A stretch of DNA of 64,000 bases from Roseomonas indoligenes. GTDB taxonomy: Bacteria; Pseudomonadota; Alphaproteobacteria; Acetobacterales; Acetobacteraceae. The position numbers and the translations under genes are program-made. Under the pieces are notes generated by a model. That model was not told the origin of the DNA, made no database searches, and worked only from the letters and a program-made list of their open reading frames with translations. Positions 7,930 through 15,801 of this stretch are shown one piece after another. Where the stretch lies: positions 62,001-126,000 of the forward strand of contig NZ_JAGIZA010000011.1 in assembly GCF_017813365.1 (NCBI RefSeq), read 5' to 3'. Numbering within the stretch: position 1 is the stretch's first letter; each line of letters starts with the position of its first letter.

Positions 7930-9384
7930 ATGAGCCTCGCCGTTTCCGATGCCGCTGCTGACGCCGCGCTGGTGGAGGCCCTGGCCGCGATCGTCGGCCG
8001 CCAGCACGTCGTCGCGCCCGGCGAGGACCAGGAACCCTATGTGGTGGACTGGCGCGGCCGCTATCACGGGCGCGCCGCCGCCGTGGTCAAGCCGGCCGAC
8101 ACGGCGCAGGTGGCCGCGGTGGTGCGGCTCTGCGCGGAGCGGGGCGTGACGATCGTGCCGCAGGGCGGGAACACCGGCATGTGCGGCGCGGCCACCCCGG
8201 ACGCTTCCGGCCAGGCCGTGGTGGTGCGGCTGGACCGGCTGAACCGCGTGCGCGCCATCTCCGCCCTGGCCAATTCCATCACGGTGGAGGCGGGCTGCAT
8301 CCTGCAGACCATTCAGGAGGAGGCGGAGAAGGTGGACCGCCTCTTCCCCCTCTCACTCGGCGCGGAGGGGAGCTGCCAGATCGGCGGCAACATCGCCACC
8401 AATGCCGGCGGTACGGCCGTGCTGCGCTACGGCAACACGCGGGAGCTGGTGCTGGGGCTGGAGGTGGTGCTGCCGGACGGCACGGTGCTGGACCGCCTGC
8501 ACGCGCTGCGGAAGAACTCCTCCGGCTACGACCTGAAGCAGCTCTTTATCGGGGCGGAGGGGACGCTGGGCATCGTCACCGCCGCCTCCCTCAAGCTCTT
8601 CCCGCGCCCGCGCGTCTCGGCGCTGGCCATGGTCGCGCTGCCGGAGATCGAGGCGGTGCTGACGCTGATGGGGCGGCTCCGCAGCGCGGTGGGCGACCGT
8701 CTGGCGAGCCTGGAGGCCATGTCGCGCGGCCAGATCGAGGTGATCGCGGAGCACGTGCCGGACGTGGCGATCCCCTTCGCGCTGGAGGCGCCCTGGTACC
8801 TGCTGATCGAGTTGACGGACACGCTGGCCGCGACCGACCTGCGCACCCCGCTGGAGGAGGCGCTGGGCGCCGCCTTCGAGGAGGGGCTGGTGACCGATGC
8901 CGTGATCGCGGAGAGCGGCGCGCAGGCCGAGGCGCTCTGGAAGATCCGCCACTCCGTCTCCGAGGGCAGCAAGCGCGCGGGCTACGTGGTGAGCCATGAC
9001 AGCGTGGTGCCGTTGGAGAACCAGGCGCTTTTTGCCCGCAACGTGGAGCGCCGGATCGCCGAGGTGGCGCCGGAGGCGCGCATCGTGATGCACGGGCATA
9101 TCGGCGACGGGAACATCCACGTCCTCGCCATCCTGAACCCGCAGCAATACCCGGATGCCGCGACCGCCGCGCCGATGGTCGCGCGCATCAATGCCGTGGT
9201 GGATGACGAGACCGCGGCCCTGGGCGGCGTGATCAGCGCCGAGCACGGGATCGGCATCAGCAACCGCGTGCGGCTGGGCCGCGTGACGAACCCTGCCGAG
9301 ATCGCGCTGATGCGGCGCGTGAAGGCGCTGTTGGACCCCGCCGGGCTGATGAACCCCGGCAAGGTCCTGCCGCCCGAGGCCTGA
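7930..9384 (+). CDS. FAD-binding D-2-hydroxyacid dehydrogenase (GlcD/D2HGDH family)
   Basis: A 484-residue flavoprotein. The N-terminal PCMH FAD-binding domain has 'VPQGGNTGMCGAATPDAS' and 'NIATNAGGTAVLRYGNTREL'; the C-terminal FAD-oxidase domain has 'VMHGHIGDGNIHV' and 'ISAEHGIGISNRV'. These are hallmarks of the D-lactate, glycolate and D-2-hydroxyglutarate dehydrogenase family, which passes electrons to an acceptor other than oxygen. The ATG at 7930 is chosen because the longer frame upstream crosses the regulatory repeats. It is divergent from the kdgT operon and followed at once by a TctC receptor, which suggests it oxidises a hydroxy acid taken up at this locus. Confidence 0.88.
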   Translation: MSLAVSDAAADAALVEALAAIVGRQHVVAPGEDQEPYVVDWRGRYHGRAAAVVKPADTAQVAAVVRLCAERGVTIVPQGGNTGMCGAATPDASGQAVVVRLDRLNRVRAISALANSITVEAGCILQTIQEEAEKVDRLFPLSLGAEGSCQIGGNIATNAGGTAVLRYGNTRELVLGLEVVLPDGTVLDRLHALRKNSSGYDLKQLFIGAEGTLGIVTAASLKLFPRPRVSALAMVALPEIEAVLTLMGRLRSAVGDRLASLEAMSRGQIEVIAEHVPDVAIPFALEAPWYLLIELTDTLAATDLRTPLEEALGAAFEEGLVTDAVIAESGAQAEALWKIRHSVSEGSKRAGYVVSHDSVVPLENQALFARNVERRIAEVAPEARIVMHGHIGDGNIHVLAILNPQQYPDAATAAPMVARINAVVDDETAALGGVISAEHGIGISNRVRLGRVTNPAEIALMRRVKALLDPAGLMNPGKVLPPEA

Positions 9385-9418
9385 ACCCTTTCCCGTGATG
9401 TCCCAAAGAGGAAACACC

Positions 9419-10396
9419 GTGAACCGCCGTACCCTGCTCGGAACCGCCCTCGGCTCCGCTGTCCTGCCCTCGCTCGCTCGTGCCCAGGGCGGCAACTGGC
9501 CGACGCGGCCGATCCGCATGATCGTGCCCTATCCGCCGGGCGGCGCGACGGACGTGATCGGGCGCGTCTATGCCGACCACATGGGCCAGACGCTCGGCCA
9601 GCCCGTGGTGATCGAGAACCGCCCGGGCGCGAGCGGCAATATCGGCACGGACGTGGTGGCGAAGGCGGCGGGCGACGGCTACACGATCGGCTGCGTCACC
9701 GTCTCCAACTTCTCGATCAACCAGTTCCTCTACAAGAACGTCCCCTACGACATCGAGAAGGACCTGCGGCCCATCGCGCTGGGCTGGGAATTCCCGAACA
9801 TCGCCGTGGTGGCCCCGAACAAGGTGCAGGCCAAGACGCTGCAGGAGTTCGTCACCTGGGCGAAGGCCAAGCGCGGCGGCATCACCTACGGCTCCACCGG
9901 CGTCGGCACCACCACGCACCTCTCCTCCGCCATGCTGTTCAGCCGCCTGGGGATCGAGGCGGTGCACGTGCCCTATCGCGGCGCGGCGCAGATCCAGCCG
10001 GCGCTGCTGAGCGGCGACATCGACTTCGCCATCGACGGCGTGGCCTCCTACCAGGCCCTCGTCGAGGCAGGGCAGATCCGTGCCCTGGCGGTGACAAGCG
10101 CGGAGCGCTGGCCCACCCTGCCCGCCATCCCGACCATGGCGGAGTCGGGTGTCAACGACTTCGTCGTGACGGTCTGGGGCGGCTTCGTCGCCCCGGCCTC
10201 CACGCCGGACGCGGTGGTGGAACGGCTGAACGCGGCGCTCAAGGCGACCGTGGACGACGCCACCCAGCGCGAGCGTTTCGCCCGGGTCGGCGCCAAGCCG
10301 ATCTGGACCACGGCAGCCGACGCCGCGGCGCGCGCGGCGCGGGAGCGGCCGATGTGGCGTGAGACGATCGAGAAGTCGGGCGCTGAGGCGGACTGA
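9419..10396 (+). CDS. Tripartite tricarboxylate transporter substrate-binding protein (Bug/TctC)
   Basis: A 325-residue periplasmic binding protein. The GTG at 9419 is preferred over GTG/ATG at 9395/9398 because it follows AGAGGAAA at good spacing and gives a normal signal peptide ('MNRRTLLGTALGSAVLPSLA', Arg-Arg then a hydrophobic core, cleavage after 'ARA'). Mature-protein motifs are 'IRMIVPYPPGGATDVIGR', 'VIENRPGASGNIGTD' and 'HVPYRGAAQIQPALL'. Bug proteins deliver carboxylates to TctAB permeases; no tctA or tctB is present in the window. It is the second gene after the FAD dehydrogenase and ends 10 nt before a dispersed repeat element. Confidence 0.9.
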   Translation: MNRRTLLGTALGSAVLPSLARAQGGNWPTRPIRMIVPYPPGGATDVIGRVYADHMGQTLGQPVVIENRPGASGNIGTDVVAKAAGDGYTIGCVTVSNFSINQFLYKNVPYDIEKDLRPIALGWEFPNIAVVAPNKVQAKTLQEFVTWAKAKRGGITYGSTGVGTTTHLSSAMLFSRLGIEAVHVPYRGAAQIQPALLSGDIDFAIDGVASYQALVEAGQIRALAVTSAERWPTLPAIPTMAESGVNDFVVTVWGGFVAPASTPDAVVERLNAALKATVDDATQRERFARVGAKPIWTTAADAAARAARERPMWRETIEKSGAEAD

Positions 10397-10406
10397 TCTT
10401 TCGGGT

Positions 10407-10671
10407 GGCGGTCTGTGGCCGGGGAGAGGAAGAAGGAATTCTTCCTCTCCCCGGACCCGTTCGAAGCAGTGCTTCGAACCCATCATCTTTTTCTTCGAGT
10501 TGGGATCATCCCGCATGCGGTGCGCCTGAGGTCGACGACCTCAGGCGACTGCAGGGGCAGGATCAGGCCACGATACCGAGACCCCGTGTCAGGCCGGCGC
10601 GGCGGCAGCCAGACGGGGATCCAAGGGCCTCAGGCCCTTGGCGGGGGGCCAGGGGGCGGAACCCCTTGGGG
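10407..10671 (+). repeat. Dispersed structured 3'-end element, copy 1
   Basis: A 265-bp element related to those at 34521-34768 and 39666-39916. It begins GGCGGTCTGT 10 nt after the tctC stop. Hairpins in order: CCGGGGAGAGGAAGAA/TTCTTCCTCTCCCCGG (10419-10454, 16-bp perfect arms, GGAA loop); GTTCGAAGCA/TGCTTCGAAC, found only in this copy; CGCCTGAGGTC/GACCTCAGGCG (10523-10547); CCAAGGGCCT/AGGCCCTTGG (10621-10641); and a final G-run/C-run pair. It fills almost the whole 336-bp gap before the ModE-like gene and contains no gene. This is the most diverged of the three copies. Confidence 0.85.
10419..10454 (+). terminator. Perfect 16-bp hairpin after tctC
   Basis: Arms CCGGGGAGAGGAAGAA and TTCTTCCTCTCCCCGG around GGAA, 23 nt after the tctC stop. 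It is strong enough to act as a terminator or 3' stabiliser, but no U-run follows, so the mechanism is uncertain. It forms the first module of the dispersed element. Confidence 0.5.
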
Positions 10672-10732
10672 GCCGGCCGTCGCTCCACCCGGCCCGTTGT
10701 CCCTGTCGGCGCCGCGTGATGGGATTGGGCCG

Positions 10733-11107
10733 ATGCCGCGCGCCAGGAACATGCCGGAGGAGAGTGACGAGCCGCGGCTGAACCTGCGGCTCGATCTTGG
10801 CGGCGGCCTGCGGGTCGGGCCGGGCAAGGTGCGGCTGCTGGAGGAGATCGGGCGGGCCGGCTCCATCTCCGCGGCCGGGCGGGCGCTTGGCATGTCCTAT
10901 CGGCGGGCCTGGGAGCTGGTGGAGGCCCTGAACCGAGGCTTCGGGGCACCCGTGGCGGAGACGACGGCGGGCGGCGCCGGCGGGGGCGGGGCGAGGCTGA
11001 CGGCGCTGGGCGAGGAGGTGGTGCGGACCTATCGCGCGATCGAGGCGGAGGCGAATGCGGCTGCCGGACCGCGCCTGGCGGCACTGGCGCGGCGCGAGGC
11101 GGGCTGA
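10733..11107 (+). CDS. ModE-type winged-helix regulator, DNA-binding domain only
   Basis: A 124-residue protein matching the N-terminal LysR-like winged helix of ModE: 'KVRLLEEIGRAGSISAAGRA', 'MSYRRAWELVEALN', then the Gly-rich wing with 'GGARLTALGEEVV'. ModE normally carries C-terminal TOBE/Mop molybdate-binding domains; here the protein ends after the dimerisation helix, so it cannot bind molybdate as ModE does. Short forms like this are common in Proteobacteria and often sit near molybdate genes, but none are here. The ATG at 10733 is chosen; 10751 is an alternative. Confidence 0.82.
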   Translation: MPRARNMPEESDEPRLNLRLDLGGGLRVGPGKVRLLEEIGRAGSISAAGRALGMSYRRAWELVEALNRGFGAPVAETTAGGAGGGGARLTALGEEVVRTYRAIEAEANAAAGPRLAALARREAG

Positions 11108-11149
11108 TCCGGGGTTGTTTCCGGGCCACCGGCTTTCGATCTGCAGAAC

Positions 11150-12631
11150 ATGAGCAGCACGGTCCTGGAAGGGCAGGCACTCCGCTTCCCCTTCGACAAC
11201 TCCTATGCCCGCCTGCCCGAGCGCTTTCGCGCGCGGCTGGATCCGACGCCCGTGGCGGCGCCGCGCCTGCTGAGGCTGAACGAGGCCCTGGCCCGGCGGC
11301 TGGGCCTGGATCCGGCGGCGCTGGCCTCGCCCGAGGGCGTGGCGGTGCTGGCGGGGAACCGGGTGCCGGAGGGGGCGGAGCCGCTAGCGGCCGCCTATGC
11401 GGGGCACCAGTTCGGGAACTTCGTGCCCCAGCTCGGGGATGGGCGCGCCATCCTGCTGGGCGAGGTGGTGGCGCCGGACGGGGCACGGTTCGACATCCAG
11501 CTGAAGGGTTCCGGTCCCACCCCCTTCTCCCGCCGCGGCGACGGGCGGGCGGCGCTCGGGCCGGTGCTGCGGGAATACCTGGTCAGCGAGGCAATGGCGG
11601 CGCTGGGGGTGCCCACCACCCGCGCGCTGGCCGCCGTGACGACGGGGGAGCAGGTGTACCGGGAGACGGCGCTGCCGGGCGCCGTGCTGACGCGCGTGGC
11701 GAGCAGCCATATCCGCGTGGGGACCTTCGCCTATTTCGCGGCGCGCGGGGATGTAGAGGGGCTGCGCGCGCTGGCGGACCACGCCATTGCCCGGCATTAC
11801 CCGGATCTGGCGGGGGCGGCGAACCCGTACCGTGCCCTGCTGGACGGGGTGATCGCGCGGCAGGCGGCGCTGGTCGCGCGCTGGATGGGGATCGGCTTCA
11901 TCCACGGGGTGATGAACACGGACAACACCTCGATCTCCGGCGAGACGATCGACTACGGGCCCTGCGCCTTCATGGACGCCTACGACCCCGCCACGGTGTT
12001 CAGCTCCATCGACCAGTTCGGGCGATACGCCTACGGCAACCAGCCGCGGATCATGCAGTGGAACCTGGCGCGGCTGGCGGAGGCCCTGCTGCCCCTGCTG
12101 GACGAGGGGGAGGAGGCGGCGCTGGCTTCCGCCAACGAGGCGCTGGCCGGCTTCGCCCCGGCTTTCGAGGGGGCCTATCTCGAGGGGCTGCGCGCCAAGA
12201 TCGGGTTGCCCGGCGGCAGCACCGGCGATGCGGCGATGGCGGGCGAACTGCTGAAGGCGATGGCGGAGAACCGGGCGGACTTTACCCTCACCTTCCGCCG
12301 GCTCTGCCGGGCGGTGGAGGGGGACAATTCCGCGCGCGACCTGTTCGCCGCCCCGGCGGCCTTCGACGCCTGGGCCGGGACCTGGCGGGCGCGGCTGGCG
12401 GAGGTGGGCGGCGACCCTGCGGCGCGGGCGGCGGCGATGCGGGCGGTGAACCCCGCCGTGATCCCGCGCAACCACCTGGTCGAGTCCGCGCTGGCGTCCG
12501 CCCATGCCGGCGATCTCGGGCCCTTCGAGGCGCTGCTGGAGAGCACCTCCCGGCCCTATGAGGACCAGCCGGGCGCGGATGTTCCGCCGCCGGGGGCGGA
12601 GGAGCCCTATCTCACCTTCTGCGGGACCTGA
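11150..12631 (+). CDS. selO: Protein adenylyltransferase SelO (YdiU family)
   Basis: A 493-residue SelO pseudokinase of normal length. Signature stretches are '[20 protein letters not shown]', '[20 protein letters not shown]', '[11 protein letters not shown]', '[19 protein letters not shown]' (metal and active-site Asp/Asn) and the C-terminal 'YLTFCGT'. SelO transfers AMP from ATP to Ser, Thr or Tyr of target proteins and takes part in the redox stress response (established for the family). The conserved cysteine near the C-terminus sits where eukaryotic homologues have selenocysteine. It ends at a strong bidirectional hairpin. Confidence 0.95.
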   Translation: MSSTVLEGQALRFPFDNSYARLPERFRARLDPTPVAAPRLLRLNEALARRLGLDPAALASPEGVAVLAGNRVPEGAEPLAAAYAGHQFGNFVPQLGDGRAILLGEVVAPDGARFDIQLKGSGPTPFSRRGDGRAALGPVLREYLVSEAMAALGVPTTRALAAVTTGEQVYRETALPGAVLTRVASSHIRVGTFAYFAARGDVEGLRALADHAIARHYPDLAGAANPYRALLDGVIARQAALVARWMGIGFIHGVMNTDNTSISGETIDYGPCAFMDAYDPATVFSSIDQFGRYAYGNQPRIMQWNLARLAEALLPLLDEGEEAALASANEALAGFAPAFEGAYLEGLRAKIGLPGGSTGDAAMAGELLKAMAENRADFTLTFRRLCRAVEGDNSARDLFAAPAAFDAWAGTWRARLAEVGGDPAARAAAMRAVNPAVIPRNHLVESALASAHAGDLGPFEALLESTSRPYEDQPGADVPPPGAEEPYLTFCGT

Positions 12632-12649
12632 TCCGGGAGCTCACCTTCG

Positions 12650-12680
12650 GAAGGGCCGCCGGGCGATCCGGCGGCCCTTC
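12650..12680. terminator. Bidirectional terminator between selO and tctC
   Basis: GAAGGGCCGCCGG (12650-12662), loop GCGAT, CCGGCGGCCCTTC (12668-12680), a 13-bp perfect stem between two convergent genes (selO on plus, tctC on minus). A CTTCTCCG tail follows on the plus strand; there is no long T-run on either side. Confidence 0.7.
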
Positions 12681-12685
12681 TCCGT

Positions 12686-13666
12686 TCACCCGTCCAGGCG
12701 GATGCCGAGATCCCGGATCAGCGGGCGCCAGACGGCGTTCTCGGCGGCAACATACTCCGCCATTCCGGCTGGCGTGCGGGGCACCAGTTCCGCGCCGATG
12801 TCCTTCATCTGCTTCGACACCTCCGGGCTCTCGATGGCCGCGCGGAGGAGAGCGTTCAGGCGTTCCACCACCGGCTGCGGCGTTCCGGAGGCGACCGCGA
12901 CGCCCTGCCAGCCGTAGGACACGGCCTTGGGGTAGCCCAGCTCCACCGCCATGGGCACGGCGGGCGCGGCCGCGGCGCGGCTGTCCCCCAGCATCACCAG
13001 CCCGCGGGCGCGGCCGGTGGAGAGGTAGGGCAGGCCGTTGGTGATGTCGGAGATGATGCAATCCACCTGGCCGGCGACGAGGTCGTTCAGCACGGCGGGC
13101 ATGCCGCGATAGGGCACATGGGTCGCGTCCAGCCCGGAGTGGCGCTTCAGCACCTCCATGGCGAGCTGGTGCGGGGAGGCGACGGCGGGGGTGCCGTAGG
13201 TGACCGTGCGGCGCTTCGATTCCGCCAGCAGCCCGGCGAAGTCCTGGAAGGGGCTTTCCGGGCGGACCAGCAGCAGCATGGGGAAGCGGCCGATGAAGCC
13301 GACATTCACCAGGTCCTTGTCCGGATCGAAGGGAAGCCGGGCGTAGAGGGCGGGGTTGTAGACGAGGACGCCGTTATCCGTGTGCAGCAGCGTGTGGCCG
13401 TCGGCGGGGGAGCGGATGACGTTCTCGGTGGCCACGATGGCGCCGCCGCTGGGGCGGTTCTCCACCACGATGGACTGGCCGATGGCCGGGCCCATCTGCC
13501 GGGCGATCATGCGCGCGAAGATGTCGCTGGCGCCGCCCGCGCCGTAGCCGACCACCCAGCGGAGGGAGTGGTCCGGCCATGTGCCCTGCGCGCGCGCCGC
13601 CGGTGACAGCGCGAGGCCCGCCCCGGCGCCGAGCGCGAGGCGGGAGAGATCCCTTCGTCCGAACAT
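12686..13666 (-). CDS. Tripartite tricarboxylate transporter substrate-binding protein (Bug/TctC)
   Basis: A 326-residue periplasmic receptor with an Arg-containing signal peptide ('MFGRRDLSRLALGAGAGLAL', cleavage after 'AARA'). AAAGGAGG lies 9 nt upstream of the ATG. Family motifs: 'GYGAGGASDIFARM', 'VVENRPSGGAIVATE' and 'HVPYRGMPAVLNDLVAGQVD'. It is the last gene of the 20418-12686 catabolic cluster, 58 nt after the 3-hydroxyacyl-CoA dehydrogenase, so it probably captures the substrate, or a related acid, of that pathway. No TctAB permease is in the window. Confidence 0.9.
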   Translation of the reverse strand: MFGRRDLSRLALGAGAGLALSPAARAQGTWPDHSLRWVVGYGAGGASDIFARMIARQMGPAIGQSIVVENRPSGGAIVATENVIRSPADGHTLLHTDNGVLVYNPALYARLPFDPDKDLVNVGFIGRFPMLLLVRPESPFQDFAGLLAESKRRTVTYGTPAVASPHQLAMEVLKRHSGLDATHVPYRGMPAVLNDLVAGQVDCIISDITNGLPYLSTGRARGLVMLGDSRAAAAPAVPMAVELGYPKAVSYGWQGVAVASGTPQPVVERLNALLRAAIESPEVSKQMKDIGAELVPRTPAGMAEYVAAENAVWRPLIRDLGIRLDG

Positions 13667-13724
13667 GCAGCAGCCTCCTTTGTGTGGTGCCGCCGCGTGC
13701 CGCGCTTTCCTCTTCCCGTCCGGT

Positions 13725-14717
13725 TCAGTCCGGCAGCACGGGCGGCTTGGCGAGCCCTTCGGCCCGCAATCTCTCCACCAGCGCGCCTAGGCGCTGGCGA
13801 CGATAGGATTCGAGATCCAGGCCGGAATAATCCATGAAACCCTGGCCGGTGCGAAGGCCGATCCGGCCCTGCTCCATGTTGCGCTCGATCACCTCCGGCG
13901 CGCGGTAGCGTTCGTGGCCGAGGGCACCGGTGAGGTAGCGGCTGGCGTGGTAGAGGATGTCGCCGCCGCCCCAGTCGATGAACTCCAGCACGCCGAGCAC
14001 GCCGAAGCGGAAGCCGAAGCCGTATTTCACGGCCTTGTCGATTTCCTCCGCGCTGGCGACGCCTTCCTCCACCATGCGCGCGGCCTCGTTCATGGCCAGT
14101 GTCTGCAGGCGCGGCACGATGAAGCCGGGGGTGGCGGCGCAGTTGACCGGGACCTTGCCGACGGATTCGAGGATGGCGTGCAGCCGCGCCACCGTCTCCG
14201 GCGCCGTGTCGCGGCCCGGCGAGACCTCGACGAGGGGGATGATGTAGGCGGGGTTGAGCCAGTGCGCGTTGAGGAAGCGCGCGGGGTCCGCGACGCTGGG
14301 GGAGAGGTCGTCCACCAGGATGGTGGAAGTAGTGGAGGCGAGAATGGCGTCCGGTGCCATCAGCCCAGATGCGCGGGCGAGGATGTCGCGCTTGAAGTCG
14401 AGGATCTCCGGCACGCCCTCGAAGACGAGGCCGGCGCGGGAGAGGACTTCCGGCGCCTGCTCGTCCGGCGCGACGCGCACGCGGGCGAGGATGGTGTCGG
14501 CGCGCGCGGGGTCGAAGAGGCCGAGTTCGGCCAGGGTGCGGAGCGCGTCACCGATTTCCGTCAGGGCTTCCGCTTCCAGCCTCGCAAAGGCGGCGGGGTC
14601 GCGCGGCTTGGCATCCAGCAGCACCACCTCATGCCCGGCATAGGCGAATTGTACCGCGATTCCCCGGCCCATGCGGCCAGCGCCGAGGCAGGCGATGTGG
14701 GTGCGGTCAGAAGCCAT
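13725..14717 (-). CDS. 3-hydroxyacyl-CoA dehydrogenase (3-hydroxybutyryl-CoA type)
   Basis: A 330-residue protein with an N-terminal NAD-binding Rossmann domain ('IACLGAGRMGRGIAVQFAYA') and the two-part C-terminal domain. The catalytic histidine lies in 'LNAHWLNPAYIIPLVEV', followed by 'NCAATPGFIVPRLQ' and 'TGQGFMDYSGLD'. It oxidises a 3-hydroxyacyl-CoA (or a related short hydroxy acid) with NAD+. Its start overlaps the stop of the opine-dehydrogenase-like gene by 11 bp. With an acyl-CoA ligase and acyl-CoA dehydrogenase upstream in the same run, it would supply the third step of a beta-oxidation-like sequence (inference). Confidence 0.87.
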   Translation of the reverse strand: MASDRTHIACLGAGRMGRGIAVQFAYAGHEVVLLDAKPRDPAAFARLEAEALTEIGDALRTLAELGLFDPARADTILARVRVAPDEQAPEVLSRAGLVFEGVPEILDFKRDILARASGLMAPDAILASTTSTILVDDLSPSVADPARFLNAHWLNPAYIIPLVEVSPGRDTAPETVARLHAILESVGKVPVNCAATPGFIVPRLQTLAMNEAARMVEEGVASAEEIDKAVKYGFGFRFGVLGVLEFIDWGGGDILYHASRYLTGALGHERYRAPEVIERNMEQGRIGLRTGQGFMDYSGLDLESYRRQRLGALVERLRAEGLAKPPVLPD

Positions 14718-15801
14718 GCTTCAGCACCCGGTCGATCCCGGCGCGGTCCAGCCCGCCCAGGCCGGCATCGGCCAGGGTGCGGCCGGAATGGTCCGGCGCA
14801 TCGCCCCGGATGGCAGCGCCGATGGAGGAGAAGGCGCGGGCCAGTGGGGTGGGCACGCTCGCGAGATCGGCGGCCGAGATGATGAGGGAGAGGCCGAGGC
14901 GCAGGTCCTCCATCATGTAGCGGTGCTTGGTGAGGATGATCTTCTCGCGCCAGTCGCCGGATTCTGTCAGCCGGTCATGGCTGGCGCGGCCGTACATCCA
15001 TTCCTCGCCTTCCTTCGCGTAGTGGTGGGCGAGAGGGAAGTGCGGGGTGCCGTAGCCCAGGGCCTCGCGCACCGCGATGCGCTCCGCATCCAGCGCGTCC
15101 GTGGTGCGGCGGATGGCGGGGACGGTGCCCTCGTTGTGGATGTCCCACTTCTCGAAATGCTCGAGCGGGCCGGCGTTCATGATGATCAGCGGCGGGTGGA
15201 TGATGGCGCCGGCGTTCATCAGCGCGCCAGAGAGGGCGTCGCCGCAGGGTTCGATGGCGCCGGGGAAGGCCTGGGCGATCACGGCCAGCGCGTGGTCCGC
15301 AGCGTCCAGCGGGAAGACGCCGGTGGGCAGGCGGGTGGCGCGGGTGGTGATGGCGACTTGATGCGGGCCGTGCTTGCGGGCCAGCCAGGGCAGGGTGCCG
15401 GTTTCGGCGAAGGCGACGCGGGGCTTGCGGCCGGTCTCGTACAGGGCCCGGGCCATCAGCACGGTGCCGAGGGTTCCAGGGGGCAGGAAGACGACCTGCC
15501 CGTCTTCCAGAACGGGGGCGAGAAGGCGCGCGATGTCCGCCTGCGCGGTGGCAGGGGCGGGACACAGGATCAGGTCAGCGCCGCGTACCGCTTCTGCGAT
15601 GTCGGTGGTGACGAGGGCCAAGCGGGCCTCGTGCACGCCTTTCGCGTCCTTCACGGAGATGGTGCCGCCCTGCGCCTTGTGCGCGGCCACAGCCTCCGCG
15701 TCTCGCCGCCACAGGCGCACCTCGTGGCCGTTCAGGGCCATGTCGCCGGCGGCGGCGAAGGAGCCGTTGCCGCCCCCGAGGACGGCGATGCGGAGCGTCA
15801 T
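14707..15801 (-). CDS. NAD/NADP octopine/nopaline (opine) dehydrogenase-family protein
   Basis: A 364-residue dehydrogenase. It starts 'MTLRIAVLGGGNGSFAAAGD', the dinucleotide-binding loop; the C-terminal domain has 'GALMNAGAIIHPPLIIMNAG' and 'HNEGTVPAIRRTTDALD', typical of the opine dehydrogenase C-terminal domain. Family members reductively join an amino acid to a keto acid, or run the reverse oxidation. Here it is coupled by a 4-bp overlap to an acyl-CoA ligase and by an 11-bp overlap to a hydroxyacyl-CoA dehydrogenase, an unusual setting that may mean a different substrate. The long open frame upstream is antisense-type noise. Confidence 0.85.
   Translation of the reverse strand: MTLRIAVLGGGNGSFAAAGDMALNGHEVRLWRRDAEAVAAHKAQGGTISVKDAKGVHEARLALVTTDIAEAVRGADLILCPAPATAQADIARLLAPVLEDGQVVFLPPGTLGTVLMARALYETGRKPRVAFAETGTLPWLARKHGPHQVAITTRATRLPTGVFPLDAADHALAVIAQAFPGAIEPCGDALSGALMNAGAIIHPPLIIMNAGPLEHFEKWDIHNEGTVPAIRRTTDALDAERIAVREALGYGTPHFPLAHHYAKEGEEWMYGRASHDRLTESGDWREKIILTKHRYMMEDLRLGLSLIISAADLASVPTPLARAFSSIGAAIRGDAPDHSGRTLADAGLGGLDRAGIDRVLKHGF

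Noticed and set aside
10407-10671. The dispersed repeat as an insertion sequence or MITE
   Set aside because: No terminal inverted repeats bound the whole element and no target duplication is visible; its ends are hairpins and its fixed distance from stop codons argues against random insertion.
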